Assembly: GCA_015499995.1 (NCBI GenBank)
Contig: JADNRV010000315.1
Coordinates: 1 to 55,951 of the forward strand
Source: Flammula alnicola
Taxonomy: Eukaryota > Basidiomycota > Agaricomycetes > Agaricales > Strophariaceae
DNA length: 55,951 bases
Reading direction: 5' to 3'
The notes under the pieces are model-generated. The model was not told the DNA's origin. It ran no database searches and saw only the letters and a list, made by a program, of their open reading frames with translations. A program made the translations under genes and the position numbers. Below are positions 1-10,185 of this stretch, piece by piece (the first letter of the stretch is position 1; each line of letters opens with the position of its first letter).

Positions 1-589
1 ATATGGGCCCTGTACCGCAAACCAACTCTAATTGCGAGGTAGAGCACAAGAGATTCAAAAAAGACTATCGGGATCCAAAAGGTGGCCATCCAAGCAGTAT
101 AAGGAGGTGTCGTGCAGAGACTGTAGCCTGGAACTGGGTTCGGAACATCCTCCTTCACTGAAAAATGCGAAAAAGGTGGTGTGAGAAGTGATAATCCATT
201 GAAAGAAAATTCGGCATCCTACGTACTTAGTACCAGACCTACTAGGCACTGGATTACGAGCACGAGCACGAATTCGATAACGAGGGAGAGAACGAGGATT
301 CGGTAGATCATCATGTTGCCGAAATGCATGCTGCATATTCGATGGACCATGATACCTGTAAGGACGACGTTGAATTTAGTGCATGTGGTTAAAATATAAG
401 AAAGATACGTGGCCAACAATTTTACTTACCTTGCATCGCCCCAAGTATAATAATTGCCAAAATACCCTGGACAATGGCTTGAGAAACACCTAGGGAGAGT
501 ATTTGCTGTCAGCGCCGACGACCTTGAATTGTATAACATGCGAAAGGAAACCATACATCTGGGAATCGAATATCAGTAGCGGTGTCATT
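1..589 (-). CDS. Seven-transmembrane-type fungal membrane protein (partial)
   Basis: This is the 3'-ward part of a minus-strand gene that runs off the left edge. Exons at about 523-589, 430-489, 239-355 and 1-157 join in one frame with GT..AG introns. They give three hydrophobic helices: around SQAIVQGILAIIILGAMQ, then ILVLSLVIEFVLVLVIQCL, then a short loop (YSLCTTPPYTAW) and WIPIVFFESLVLYLAIRVGL. The last helix, with its W-P-I..FES/T-L pattern, resembles the C-terminal helix of the large agaricomycete family of seven-helix proteins (often labelled DUF6533), whose function is unknown. I could not find the N-terminal helices upstream of 589, so the gene may be 5'-degenerate. One joint needs an unusually short (33 nt) intron. 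Family assignment is from pattern recognition only. Confidence 0.5.
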
Positions 590-2939
590 CTGAAAGGTGA
601 AATGAGCTCACTGCTAAAATTTCGAGTACGGCCAGATTGAGATGGAAATTACGATTAGTCTCGTGAACGAAACCAAAAAAATAGGTCCTGGGCGTACATT
701 TTGTGTATTCGCAACGACGTGTCGTACAAAGACTGTTGGCCGGATTATTAGTTATTGCGGTATCACAAGGGGCATCAAAAGTAGGACCATACTTGTAGAG
801 CTATAGCTGCCGTATCAATCGCCAGTCAACCAAATTCTCCAACGAATGTGCAAGAAAAGGACCCACATTAGTGATGTGTCTCCAACGTATCGGTTCTTTT
901 GAGCTGAGAATCAGACGAGGTTCGGAATTGGTCAGAGCCATGATGCTTACGACGAGAAAGAAATAGTGAACTGGTGTCCATTTCTTTTTTTTCTGAAGTG
1001 CAGGTCAATAGGTTGAAAAACAACTGGCTTGAACAAGAAAAGTTGACGCACCCAGATGAAGTCAAGCTATGGGCATTTCGAATCAGATGCGAAGTCAAAC
1101 ATGGGCAAGTGAGAGGGACTAACCTCGAGATCGAAAGTCGTCACTACCTCAGCCGTGAATAAGTTTCTGTGATAGGCAGACATAAGACGTACTATGGTCA
1201 TAAATCACGAAGACAGCGCAGGCAACTTTGGTGACAGGAAAGTATGTCAGCTTCAGAGATTCACAATGAGTCTCTGTTGAATGTCAACGCACCATGGACA
1301 AATGAGACTGCCCGATCCTTCTGAACCCAGTACACCACTTCCGAAGGAGTCGCCATGTTCGAAGTGGTCCTTGGGACCGCTCTGCGTAGAGAAGTCAAAC
1401 TTCTATTAGGAAGTCGAGGACGCGTAGATGAAGAGCCAATTGTTGTGAGACCGTGGCGATAGAGGACAACCAGTTGAAGGGACGGGAATCGTTAATCAAC
1501 GTAAAAGCTCATGAGGGTTTGAGGGCGGGCTCAAACTGGTCAAGAAAACCCTTCAAGTGAATGGAAGGCGGCCACACCTGGTAGTCAAGAACCGTCTGAT
1601 AATTATTCACCGCTGCCAGTGGCCCTGGGCCCATCTCCCACTATACATAAACGGAAAATGCCGCGTCCGACGTCGGGTCTGTGTATCCGGGAGCAATCTG
1701 GGGATTGTAAGGCGCTGCAGACGATTGTCACCGTTCCGTATGGCCTGTCCTAGCCCCTCGAGACTATAAATGGCCTGAAGATTGAACATGAACGTTTGTT
1801 TTGCCTTACCAGGAGAATTCCACGACAAACACACGAGCTAAGTATTCGATGTCGATGACAGTCGATCACTTTTCAAATTTCGACAATGACCGGCATGCTG
1901 CATCAGCCACACGAATCGGATTGCTAGCGCCCAAGAATTATTCAAAGACAGCCTCGAGTTTAAAGGGTCACACTTCAAAATAGATTCAAGATTGAATTTC
2001 TTGCTGCGGTCCAAAATGGCGGCTGCAATTCCACCACTGGAAAGGTGGAACTTCTGGGAAGTTGTATTGTTTCGCAACGGCTTTTGGGTTATTGGGCTGG
2101 ATTGCCTCAAAGTCTCCAAGCATGAGTCTGGGAAAGTATGTAAACTTTCACTATCATGGAATTTGGAAGGTGGACAAGCGCCTGACCAAAAATTTTGCAC
2201 TCCCAAGGACGGGTCCGTCTTTATCTTATCGCAATGTCGACGTCTATCGGACGGAGCTATCGTCATGCTTGTGGCGGTCTCTCGCTTAGCCTTGTGTGGG
2301 ATCGAGAGCCTACACCACCGTTTGCGTGTGACATAAATCCGACAACAAACTGAAAGGAGCCGACTGATGGTCAGCCGAACAGCCACAAGAGGGCCGCTTT
2401 GATGCCGGTTTGATGTTTCCATCCCGGCAGCCGAAGAACATGTCTAGTGATGTCTGTACGGCAAGGGCAGCCGACAACTGTGGTTATTCGGAACAAAATG
2501 AGGTAAGGGTGTGCCCTGGCTGTCCATTGGACGGCTGCACTGCAGACATACAGCGGACGTCCAGAAAAACAGAAAAATGGCGTGTCTGGGGACTTAGACG
2601 ATTTTTTTTGAATTGTCCTGCTCTCGAAGTGTGTGACATAACTTGTCACTACAGCTCTGCCACGTCTTCGTGACTGTGTCTTGCTTTCAACCATCAACGT
2701 TTCAACCTCCCTCAACGCCCTTCCTCGCGCTGTTGCTCGCCGTCCCACAACAGCCATCACACCCATTGCAGCGACCACTGCGCCACCCATGGTCACAGTT
2801 CGGAAGGTGTTTCTTCCACACATCCCATCTGCACCCTGCACCGTCAAACCTCTCTCAAGGACCTTTGCCTGTTAGCAGGTATTCATCGACATCTTCTCTC
2901 GTTTGTACTAGCTTGAACTCATTGCGTTAGTCTATACAT

Positions 2940-3012
2940 CCTTTGCCTCTCCTCCCTTCCCTTCTCTCCCTTGCCTTGCCTTCCCTTCCTCCCTTGCCCT
3001 CTCTTACCTTAC
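2940..3012. repeat. Pyrimidine-rich low-complexity tract
   Basis: About 70 bases are almost purely C and T on the plus strand, built from irregular CCTT, CCCTT and TTGCC units. No coding sense is apparent. Confidence 0.7.
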
Positions 3013-3214
3013 CTTGCTATCTCTTTTCATATCCTCCTTTCCTCTGTTTTCCATGGATCCATATTTATTTTTATAGCCTAACTGTAATCTGTAGACAACT
3101 CTATACATATTCTATACAACTAATACATATTGTTGTTCATGATCATATACCCAACAGTGTAAAAGAAAATCATGATTACATTTTACTACAAATTAAATGA
3201 CTGGCACCAGAGAA

Positions 3215-3400
3215 CGAGGACATCCAAGACGGAACAAACTGCTGACATCGTTTGGACGTCCATGGGATGTCCAGGTTTGATGTCCAATTGACATCCGACA
3301 GCCAGACATCCAGCCGACACTTTCAGTTTTTTGTCCCAGGCATGTCCCCAGGAGACTCCGGTGATGTCCGCCGGCCGGATGTCAGTCCGACATTCCGGAT
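3215..3400. repeat. Cluster of GACATCC/GGATGTC motifs in both orientations
   Basis: The heptamer GACATCC, its complement GGATGTC and one-base variants (GACGTCC, GATGTCC, GACATTCC) occur roughly ten times in under 200 bases, in both orientations. That density is far above chance. Such arrays often mark subterminal regions of DNA transposons, but no terminal inverted repeat or transposase is visible here, so the identity is open. Confidence 0.5.
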
Positions 3401-3633
3401 GAGGCGGTGGTGTAGTTGGCGTACTTCAGAGGTTCAAGATAGCCTCAAGCAATTCTTATCGATATCGACCAAACACGTTTGATCTATTGTTAGCGCCATA
3501 GGGATTGGTAATGGCGTCGTGTGCTTCCACGCGTCCTCATTCGCACCGTCTATGATTAGTAGTACACAAATGCCGAAGAACCTCGGTTAGCATTCCGGTC
3601 GACTGTCACTCTCCTTCTCCTCCTACTACCACG

Positions 3634-5217
3634 ATGTCGGCTGCAGGAGACGACAAGAAGCCTTTACCAACCGATGAGCGACAACCGCTGCTCACAACGT
3701 CCTCGGACGCGGAGGGCAGCGTTCATGAGCGTTTCCTCGACACGCGGGACCCAGATGCGATACCGGTGGCGCCAGTGAAAGGGGAGGAGCTGGATTTGCT
3801 GTGGTATGCTTTCTATGGAGCGTTGATTGTCGGAGGCACAGTGGCTTTGTCGCTGCTTATCAAGGGGTTCATCGAGTCTGGAGACAAGGATGTAGGTTGA
3901 TCTTGCTTTTCGTTCACCGCTTTATAAAACGAGTGGAACTTTGACGACTAATATCTCATCATAGTTCGACCTTATAGGAGCACTGAAGAGCGCTCTAGGT
4001 GGTGGCCTGAGCGGTGCTGCAGGTGCGTTCCGAGTCTCTGCGATTCTCCCAGACCCCAAGTGTTGAAATTATACCTGAACAGCTATGGTTCTCCAAGTCC
4101 TGACACTGATGGTGTGTACTTGACTTTCTTCGCATCATCGTCATGCTGGACAAAACTAACACCGTCGGTGATCGTCCTAGCCCTTACGAACGGTGATGAA
4201 CTACCAATACCGCTACGGCACCACCATGACCCAAGCCATACACACGCTCTACGCCGACGGCGGCTGGACACGGTACTACCAAGGGCTCACCGCCGCCCTC
4301 GTGCAGGGCCCAGTATCACGCTTCGGAGACACCGCGGCCAACGCCGGCATCTTCGCGCTATTAGACTCCAACCCGTACATGAAGGACCTGCCCTCGTTCT
4401 TCAAGTCCGTGTTCGCGTCTCTCGCTGCGGCGGCGTTCAGGATGATTCTGACGCCTATCGATACCGTCAAAACGACGCTACAGACACAGGGAAAACCAGG
4501 GATGACTATCCTTAAAGCTCGTGTAAGCGAGTCTCCCTTAACACCTTTGTCCCTTTCGTGGTTCTGACATGATTGGATATTTGGGCTATAGGTTAAGAAA
4601 TACGGCATCGGCACCCTATGGTACGGCGCCCTAGCTACTGCCGCAGCCACGTTCGCAGGACACTACCCCGTCAGTCCTCGCACTTAAAAGCCGTAAATAC
4701 CTTACTTACACTCCCTCTTCTTCCTTCCATTAAACACAACAGTGGTTCGGAACATACAACTACCTCGAATCACACCTCCCCGAGGCCCACACCACGCTTC
4801 AGAACCTCAGCCGACGCGCGTTCATCGGTTTCGTCGCCTCCGTCGCCTCCGACACCATCTCCAACTCCCTCCGCGTGGTGAAGACATACAGACAGGTGAA
4901 CGAAACCCGGATCGGGTACGCCGCCGCCGCCCGGGCGGTCGTCGCCGTCGACGGTCTCCGCGGGCTCTTCGTTCGGGGACTCAAGACGCGCATTTTGGCG
5001 AATGGACTGCAGGGATTGATGTTTTCGGTCCTTTGGAGGTTCTTCATGGATTTGTGAGTTATTTCTCTTTTATTTATGCACCTGCTCTTTCCTTGCTTTT
5101 TGCCTCATAGTGGGACTGGAATACTGATATGGAATGCGTGAATCTGATTTATCTATGAGTGCTAATGTACATATTTCGTGCAGGTGGAACGAGAAAACAA
5201 AACAGAGGAACGACTAG
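3634..5217 (+). CDS. Mitochondrial carrier (SLC25) family protein
   Basis: Seven exons join cleanly: 3634-3891, 3965-4022, 4083-4111 (29 nt), 4181-4522, 4592-4669, 4743-5053 and 5184-5217. The product is about 370 residues. Carrier hallmarks are visible: a P-[LI]-R/D-T type motif (MPLRTVMNYQYR) closing one helix, and MILTPIDTVKTTLQTQGK, the classical PxDxxKxxxQ signature. A third repeat follows (SDTISNSLRVVKTYRQ). The N-terminus is longer than in typical carriers (about 65 polar residues carrying ERQPLL) and precedes a first helix LLWYAFYGALIVGGTVALSLLI. The family moves metabolites across the inner mitochondrial membrane; substrate cannot be read from sequence. The degenerate first and third signatures suggest one of the atypical fungal carriers. 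It is convergent with the F-box gene downstream. Confidence 0.9.
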
Positions 5218-5510
5218 ACTAGGACTAACTACTGCTACGTACGTAGAAGGCATGAATACGTGATGTGGCTGAAGGAACGGAGTGGGGTGGTGCTGCGAGC
5301 GATATACTGTAGGATGCGGAAACGATTAGATCGGATGTTGAGGAAATGCGTAGGTATAGGGTACGTGTTGTGGCATCGAGAAGAGGACAGCGATTGGGCC
5401 GTGTATGGACTGATTTGTTTATTATACTTGTACCATAAAATTCCGACTTCGAATTCATGGTTTGATCTTGAGGCGACGGAGGATCGAAGCGTTACCTGCC
5501 CCTCGCTCGC

Positions 5511-6971
5511 TCAAATCCCCACGCCCGCAGCCATACTCTCCACCTCGACATCCAACCCAAAATCTCTGAGCTCGATGAGCCTTATCAGGAACTCGTCGTC
5601 CAGATCCACACACGGGCGCACCCGGACGTGCTCCAGCCTCGCCAGACCGTCGTCGTCGCGCAGGCGCGACTGCAGCATGTCGATGAACGTGTCCAGCTCC
5701 CGTGCCGCCGTCGAGCTCACCGTCAGCTCCAGTTTCTGCAGGTGCGGGAGAAGCATGCCGTCCATGGCGTCGTTGGAGAAGAAGTTGCGCGTCAGCGCCT
5801 CGAGGAGGTACCGCGTCACCGTCGGCTCCGGGTTCACTCCGTTGGCCGCGTTCACTAGCGCCGCGGCGGTCGTCGGTAGCGAGGAGGATGAGGAAAGCAC
5901 GATGAGGGTCGTCAAAGACGACAAGTGCTTCAGCCCCTCCACGAGCTGGTCGTCCGGCAGCGCCGTTTTTCGGAGGTGCAGCGTCTTGAGCATGTGCAGC
6001 CTGGAGAGGAACTCCGTGAACTCGTCCCCGAATGTCGAGTTGAGGTTGCAGATCGTGAGCGTCTCCAGGTGCGGCAGCGTCAGGTGGGGGAACAGCGCCC
6101 CGAGGTCGACGAATTCGTTCCACGGCGGCGTCATTATCGTCAAGCACGTCAGGTGGTTGTGGCATACGTACGGATACGCGCTGCCTGCACCCCCGAGGAT
6201 GGCGGGTGAGTGCGGGGCGGGGTGCCACGCAATGGGCCCACCCTCGACGAAGATGACGCTCACTTTCGCGAGCCGCTTCCCCCTGTTGAGGATGCCAAGG
6301 CAGTCCTCGATGTTTCCCGATAGCAGCGGGATGTCCTCCAGCTGCGCCCAAGGGAACCGGAGGATCGTCGGCGAGAAATTGACACACTCGAGGGAGCGCA
6401 GCCTGGGAGCGACCTCGAACATGTTAAAATTGCTCGATGCGTCCAGAGGGGATAACGACGGCGAGGAGAGCAGGACGTCGTCGTCCGTGCCGAGGCTCAG
6501 ATCCGTCAGCATCGGCAGGCGATTGCGCACTCGGGCGAACGATTTAAAGGCACGGTACGGGAGGTAGAAGAACATCGTTTTCCACCTCTCCGAGTGGTCC
6601 ATGAGTTTTTCCAGCACCGCGTGGGTGTCCGCGAAGGGGGCCTGCTCCCAAAAGACATATATGGTGAGCGGGCACGCGGCTGATCGGGACAACCAAGTGT
6701 CGACGAGCGCGGTCTTGCTCTTGGATGCGGTTCCACTGAGCTGAATGAATAGGCGTGACCAGAGCTGGGGGTTATTGATCGCTGCGGCGCGCCATCGCGA
6801 ACAGATGTTGGAGAGAAGAAGTGGAATTTGGATGGTATTTCGTGCGTCCACGCTCTCGTCGACACAGAGCAGAAAAATCTCAGAGAGGAGCTCGATAGGC
6901 AGCCTTCCTGAGGGCCCGTACGACGCTGGCACGCCTGTAGCGGGGGCTGGTGGGTGTAATAATCCTTGCAT
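5511..6971 (-). CDS. F-box domain protein
   Basis: A single open frame of 486 codons. The N-terminus carries the agaricomycete F-box pattern: LPIELLSEIFLLCVDES, then IPLLLSNICSRWRAAAINNPQLWSRLF (residues about 25-75). The rest is a loose leucine-rich array (LRSLECVNFSPTILRF, LETLTICNLNS, LKTLHLRKTALPDDQL, LQKLELTVSS). F-box proteins bind Skp1 and present substrates to SCF ubiquitin ligases; here the target is unknown. I chose ATG at 6971 because it gives MQGLLHPPAP just before the F-box; an in-frame TTG three codons upstream is not a credible start. Codon use is GC-rich in third positions, suggesting a functional gene. A tandem duplication begins about 30-50 bp upstream of the start. Confidence 0.85.
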   Translation of the reverse strand: MQGLLHPPAPATGVPASYGPSGRLPIELLSEIFLLCVDESVDARNTIQIPLLLSNICSRWRAAAINNPQLWSRLFIQLSGTASKSKTALVDTWLSRSAACPLTIYVFWEQAPFADTHAVLEKLMDHSERWKTMFFYLPYRAFKSFARVRNRLPMLTDLSLGTDDDVLLSSPSLSPLDASSNFNMFEVAPRLRSLECVNFSPTILRFPWAQLEDIPLLSGNIEDCLGILNRGKRLAKVSVIFVEGGPIAWHPAPHSPAILGGAGSAYPYVCHNHLTCLTIMTPPWNEFVDLGALFPHLTLPHLETLTICNLNSTFGDEFTEFLSRLHMLKTLHLRKTALPDDQLVEGLKHLSSLTTLIVLSSSSSLPTTAAALVNAANGVNPEPTVTRYLLEALTRNFFSNDAMDGMLLPHLQKLELTVSSTAARELDTFIDMLQSRLRDDDGLARLEHVRVRPCVDLDDEFLIRLIELRDFGLDVEVESMAAGVGI

Positions 6972-7002
6972 GATCAACTTTGGGACGGACAGTCTGGTCC
7001 AC

Positions 7003-7566
7003 GTTCAACCCACGGTCGAGCAAGAAAAGCTTTGAGGCGTTTATTGGTTGGGCAATCTGTGATATAGAACTGGGAAACGTCTGATCAACGGGATCTTGTA
7101 TCAATACGAGGCGGTAGTTCCAGGTATGGCTGGGTGCGTATGATATAAATGCCTCTCAAACCACGACTATAACGATCGATAAATTAGCGTGGATAGAACC
7201 TTGTCCTGGAATCACCACTCACGAAGACCGATAATTGTCTGTTTTATTCCGGGGTGGAAGCAAGATCCTCCGGGACGGGTTCACGGCCGCGTGGTTGAAG
7301 TTAAGAAAAGCTTCGAAATGTTTATGGGTCGGATAATCTGCGATATGCAGCTGGGAAACCTCTGATCAGCGGAATCCTGTGATCAATAAGACACGGTAGT
7401 CCCAGGTATGGCTGGGGGCATATGATGTAATTTATAAATGCCTCTCAAACCACGCCTACGATAATCGATCGATTAGCGTGAATAGCACGTAGTCCTGAAA
7501 GCGTCACTAACCGAGACCGACGATTGTCTCTTTCTTCCGAGGTCCAAGCAGGACCCTCCGAGTCGA
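7003..7566. repeat. Tandem direct duplication, two copies of about 280 bp
   Basis: Copy 1 (about 7003-7279) and copy 2 (about 7279-7566) align along their whole length. Shared landmarks include AAGAAAAGCTT, the stretch CTGGGAAAC.TCTGATCA, CCAGGTATGGCTGGG, TATAAATGCCTCTCAAACCAC and GATTGTCT. The period is 276-281 bp with small indels, and I estimate about 75-80 percent identity. The copies abut, and the first starts close to the F-box ATG, so the duplicated unit is the upstream (promoter/5' UTR) region of that gene. Confidence 0.9.
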
Positions 7567-8255
7567 GGAGTTCTACACTTGAAGTGGTCGTTTAAGCTGG
7601 ATTCTGGAGATCAGGCACAATCAGCGGAGATCGTCGAGAAGAAGAGCGAACTCTTACACTTGTAGTGAATATACAATGCCTTTTCCTCAATACGATGAGG
7701 ATATACGAGAGAGAGGAGAGGCGGACATGGTGGACGTCGTGGATTGAGGTTCGCGTTTAAAGTAGCCGAGTTTGGCGGTGTAGATGTCAATCTTAAAGTT
7801 AATCTTATCCGTTGTTTGCATCGCATCCTTTAGCCAATTATCGGCACCGGAACGCTGCCTAAACGAGGCCTAAATCCAAGTTCCGAACCACGTTGGGAGG
7901 TTTCTGGACCACGTTGTTGTTTCCCTGCTCAGGTTCTCTCTTTGGTGCGACAACTCTGGGAATATATCTTCTCACCTCCGGAACTTGAAAAGTAAACTAA
8001 AATTTCAGTGGACTGCAGAGTTCGAAATCGGTGTTCAGAACAATGATGGATCGTGTTTACTATCATGCATATTCTCTACGATACTACGTAGATACGAAGA
8101 TTGATAATGATATAGCAACATTAATATTGTGGTAGATGGATATAGTATCGTGAAATCGGGTAAAGAGTTGGAAGTTGTGATGATCCTGCGCGTGCGTGTA
8201 TAACAGCGCTCGGTTGAGAGGCGACTGAGAGTGAAGGGAGAGGAATTCAGGAACT
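7567..8255. other. Non-coding stretch between duplication and mini-protein gene
   Basis: No gene is evident. The right half (about 8040-8255) lies immediately 3' of the mini-protein gene on the minus strand and is likely its 3' UTR and flank. Short open frames there are AT-rich and featureless. Confidence 0.55.
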
Positions 8256-8585
8256 TTAGTATGTCGAGCCCATTCCTCGGTTGCGTCCAGTGCTGCGTCC
8301 AGTGCGACGACTTGACCTGCGCGATCCGCAGCATCTGCAGCAGAGAATATCGGCAATCACGTTGAATATCGAGACGATGATCTGCAGCATAACATTGAGC
8401 ATACAAAAGAAACATGTGCAGAACTGAGAGACTGACCATTGTGATTGCGCCGACAATGGCCATAATGACACTGGCGATGGCAGAGATGATGGCATTAATT
8501 CCACGGCCAATTGCTGAAAAGATGGAGCCCTACAAGATGTGAGATATCAGTCGATGACAGAGAGAGGCGAAGAGTATCGTACCAT
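8256..8585 (-). CDS. 73-residue hydrophobic mini-protein with CCRCC motif and basic tail
   Basis: Three exons: ATG alone at 8583-8585, then 8437-8529 (93 nt) and 8256-8381 (126 nt with stop), each bounded by GT..AG. The product starts MGSIFSAIGRGINAIISAI, continues as a glycine/alanine/isoleucine-rich helix, then IVSIFNVIADIL, then CCRCCG, and ends in a Ser/Arg/Gly-rich basic tail (RSSRRTGRSTGRNRGMG). Small proteins of this layout (GSIFSAIGRGIN.. plus a CC-rich motif) recur in agaricomycete genomes as hypothetical proteins; I know of no assigned function. The glycine right after Met, the cysteine pairs and the basic tail suggest a membrane-attached peptide, possibly acylated; that is inference. 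A TATA box lies about 92 nt upstream, unusual in this window. Splicing is required for any product, since the first intron follows ATG directly. Confidence 0.78.
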
Positions 8586-8676
8586 TGTTACAAAGATTTT
8601 GCTTTAAGGTGAGGATGACTTCGAATGGTGAAGTTGGTGGTGTGTGATAATGAATAATGAAAGACTGGAACGAACA

Positions 8677-8686
8677 CCTTTATACC
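8677..8686 (-). promoter_or_regulatory. TATA box of the mini-protein gene
   Basis: GGTATAAAGG on the minus strand, about 92 nt upstream of the ATG at 8585, is a good match to a fungal TATA element at a plausible distance. Confidence 0.6.
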
Positions 8687-8687
8687 T

Positions 8688-9343
8688 CTGGCCAACTCCA
8701 TGACGTCGACCTAGGCTCGAAGAAAGGCGGAGTATGTCCGCACAGCACCTAGTAGCGACGTAACTGTGCTGTAGTTCTGTACCGCTTTCGGAACGTACTT
8801 AGCGTCGTCATAATGTGGCGCTCTTTGGTGATAGATTATGTAATAGATCTGACGTCAGCTCTTTAATGTTCAGAATCACGAGATTCGCTCATTCTTAGTG
8901 GGCACGTGCTTCTCTCGACGCGACGCGAGTACTACTTACTACGGTGTAGTCAATGTCACATAACTCCGTAAAGCCGACTAAAAGTAAATTTATTCAACCA
9001 GGTAAGCGAGCGGTGTTGCACCCACTGTTCGCTACCCAGGCCGAATTCAGCTTGAGCTGCTTTGCCCTGTTGATATGAATGAGCCGATCAGATGCCGTGC
9101 TGTACTACCTGAGGCGACAACAACTTTCAAAGGATTTTTTACTGTCGAAGACCAGAAATTTGAGGAAAAGGACCACTCTCTGCAAGAACCTCTACGAAAT
9201 ATATAATCACCGGATGTGATTGGATGCCGCTTGCACCTTTATGAGTCTGACTCATTCCAATTGATGGCTATCAGGCAAGGCTCGACATAGTCAGAAGTTG
9301 TCAAGTTCTCGAATTTAGAGCTCTCTAAATCCGCAGAGATATT
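8688..9343. other. Divergent intergenic region, mini-protein and GNAT genes
   Basis: About 650 bases between two divergently transcribed genes. I see no open frame with coding character and no RNA gene. Presumably it holds both promoters. Confidence 0.5.
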
Positions 9344-10185
9344 ATGGACCTACCTCCTGCGCCATATGATATCAACTTCTGCTTTCCAGTACCCCAAACG
9401 CTGGAAAGCGAACGCATCATTTTAACACCTTTTATTGTACGTACCTTCCAACGGACAAAATATCACCCAAACTCGCAGCTAAAATCGTCCTTTAATTCCT
9501 TCGCCTCTCCCGTCAAGCCCTCGCGGCATGCCCAACTATTCATCGACCAAGCCCTTCTGTACCCTGAGATGTTCCGCTACCTCCCCTTCGGGCTTTCATG
9601 GACGTAGATGACTTCCTCACCAACCTCATCGAGAGGCGGGTCCGCAAAGACCCAGGATATACCCTCTTTACCATTTACGACAAGACCAAGCCCCCCGCAA
9701 CGAATGAGCACCTAGGTGCCCTAGCGGGCCTCTTGGGACTCATCAACTCTTCTCCCGCGAACCTCGCAACCGAGGTCGGATTCGTCATGGTTCTGCCGCC
9801 CTTCCAGCGCACGCACATCGCGTCGAACGCCGTCGGGCTGCTCCTGCACTACGCGCTCGATTTACCGTCCCATTCTGACCAAGTCACCGGGAACGACGCC
9901 AGCCTAGGATTGAGGCGCGTTCTTTGGCAGGCGAATGTGCTGAACAAGCCGAGTATACGGCTGGCGGAGCGGATGGGGTTTCGAAAGGAAGGGGTGCTTA
10001 GGTGGGACCGGGTGCTGCCTGTGGGAAAAGACGAGGGTGGGGCGGGGAATGGGAAGGAGGTCAGGGAGGGTGATCCAAGGAGGGAGTGTGTGGGTAGGGA
10101 TACGGCTATGCTGAGTTTGTGCTGGGATGACTGGGAGGAAGGGGCCAGGGAAAAGGTGAATAAAATTATGAGGAGGATCAAGTAG
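9344..10185 (+). CDS. GNAT-family N-acetyltransferase (RimJ/RimL type), frame-broken
   Basis: Exon 1 (9344-9436) ends LESERIILTPFI; an 81-nt intron (9437-9517) leads to PSRHAQLFIDQALLYPEMFRYLPFG. The frame then breaks at about 9590-9597, and the protein continues one frame over with MDVDDFLTNLIERRVRKDPG, on through GFVMVLPPFQRTHIASNAVG and RRVLWQANVLNKPSIRLAERMGF to the end. The order (L-E-S-x-R-I..L.PF, then an acetyl-CoA-binding stretch with Q-R-T-H, then N-x-x-S-x-R-x-A-E-x-x-G-F) is that of the Acetyltransf_3 group, which acetylates protein N-termini, antibiotics or small amines. The substrate here is unknown. Both sides of the break are well conserved and no GT..AG intron can repair it. 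A single missing base in the short G/C run explains it; it is either a recent null allele or a sequence error. Confidence 0.8.

Larger units (their letters stand above)
590..3633. other. Gene-poor stretch left of the carrier gene
   Basis: I see no convincing gene. Open frames on both strands are short, lack recognisable domains and have no matching splice-linked neighbours. The longest (1838-2422, minus) is about 190 codons of unremarkable composition. The right part holds a pyrimidine-rich tract and a cluster of GACATCC-type motifs listed separately. The last 30 bases before the carrier ATG are CT-rich, as is common just upstream of fungal start codons. Confidence 0.6.

Noticed and set aside
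1838..2422. Open frame of about 190 codons on the minus strand
   Set aside because: No recognisable motif, ordinary composition, overlapping open frames on the other strand, and no splice-linked continuation.
5260..6567. Long plus-strand open frame over the F-box gene
   Set aside because: It is an antisense shadow of the F-box gene; the GC-rich third positions of the real gene keep the opposite strand open.
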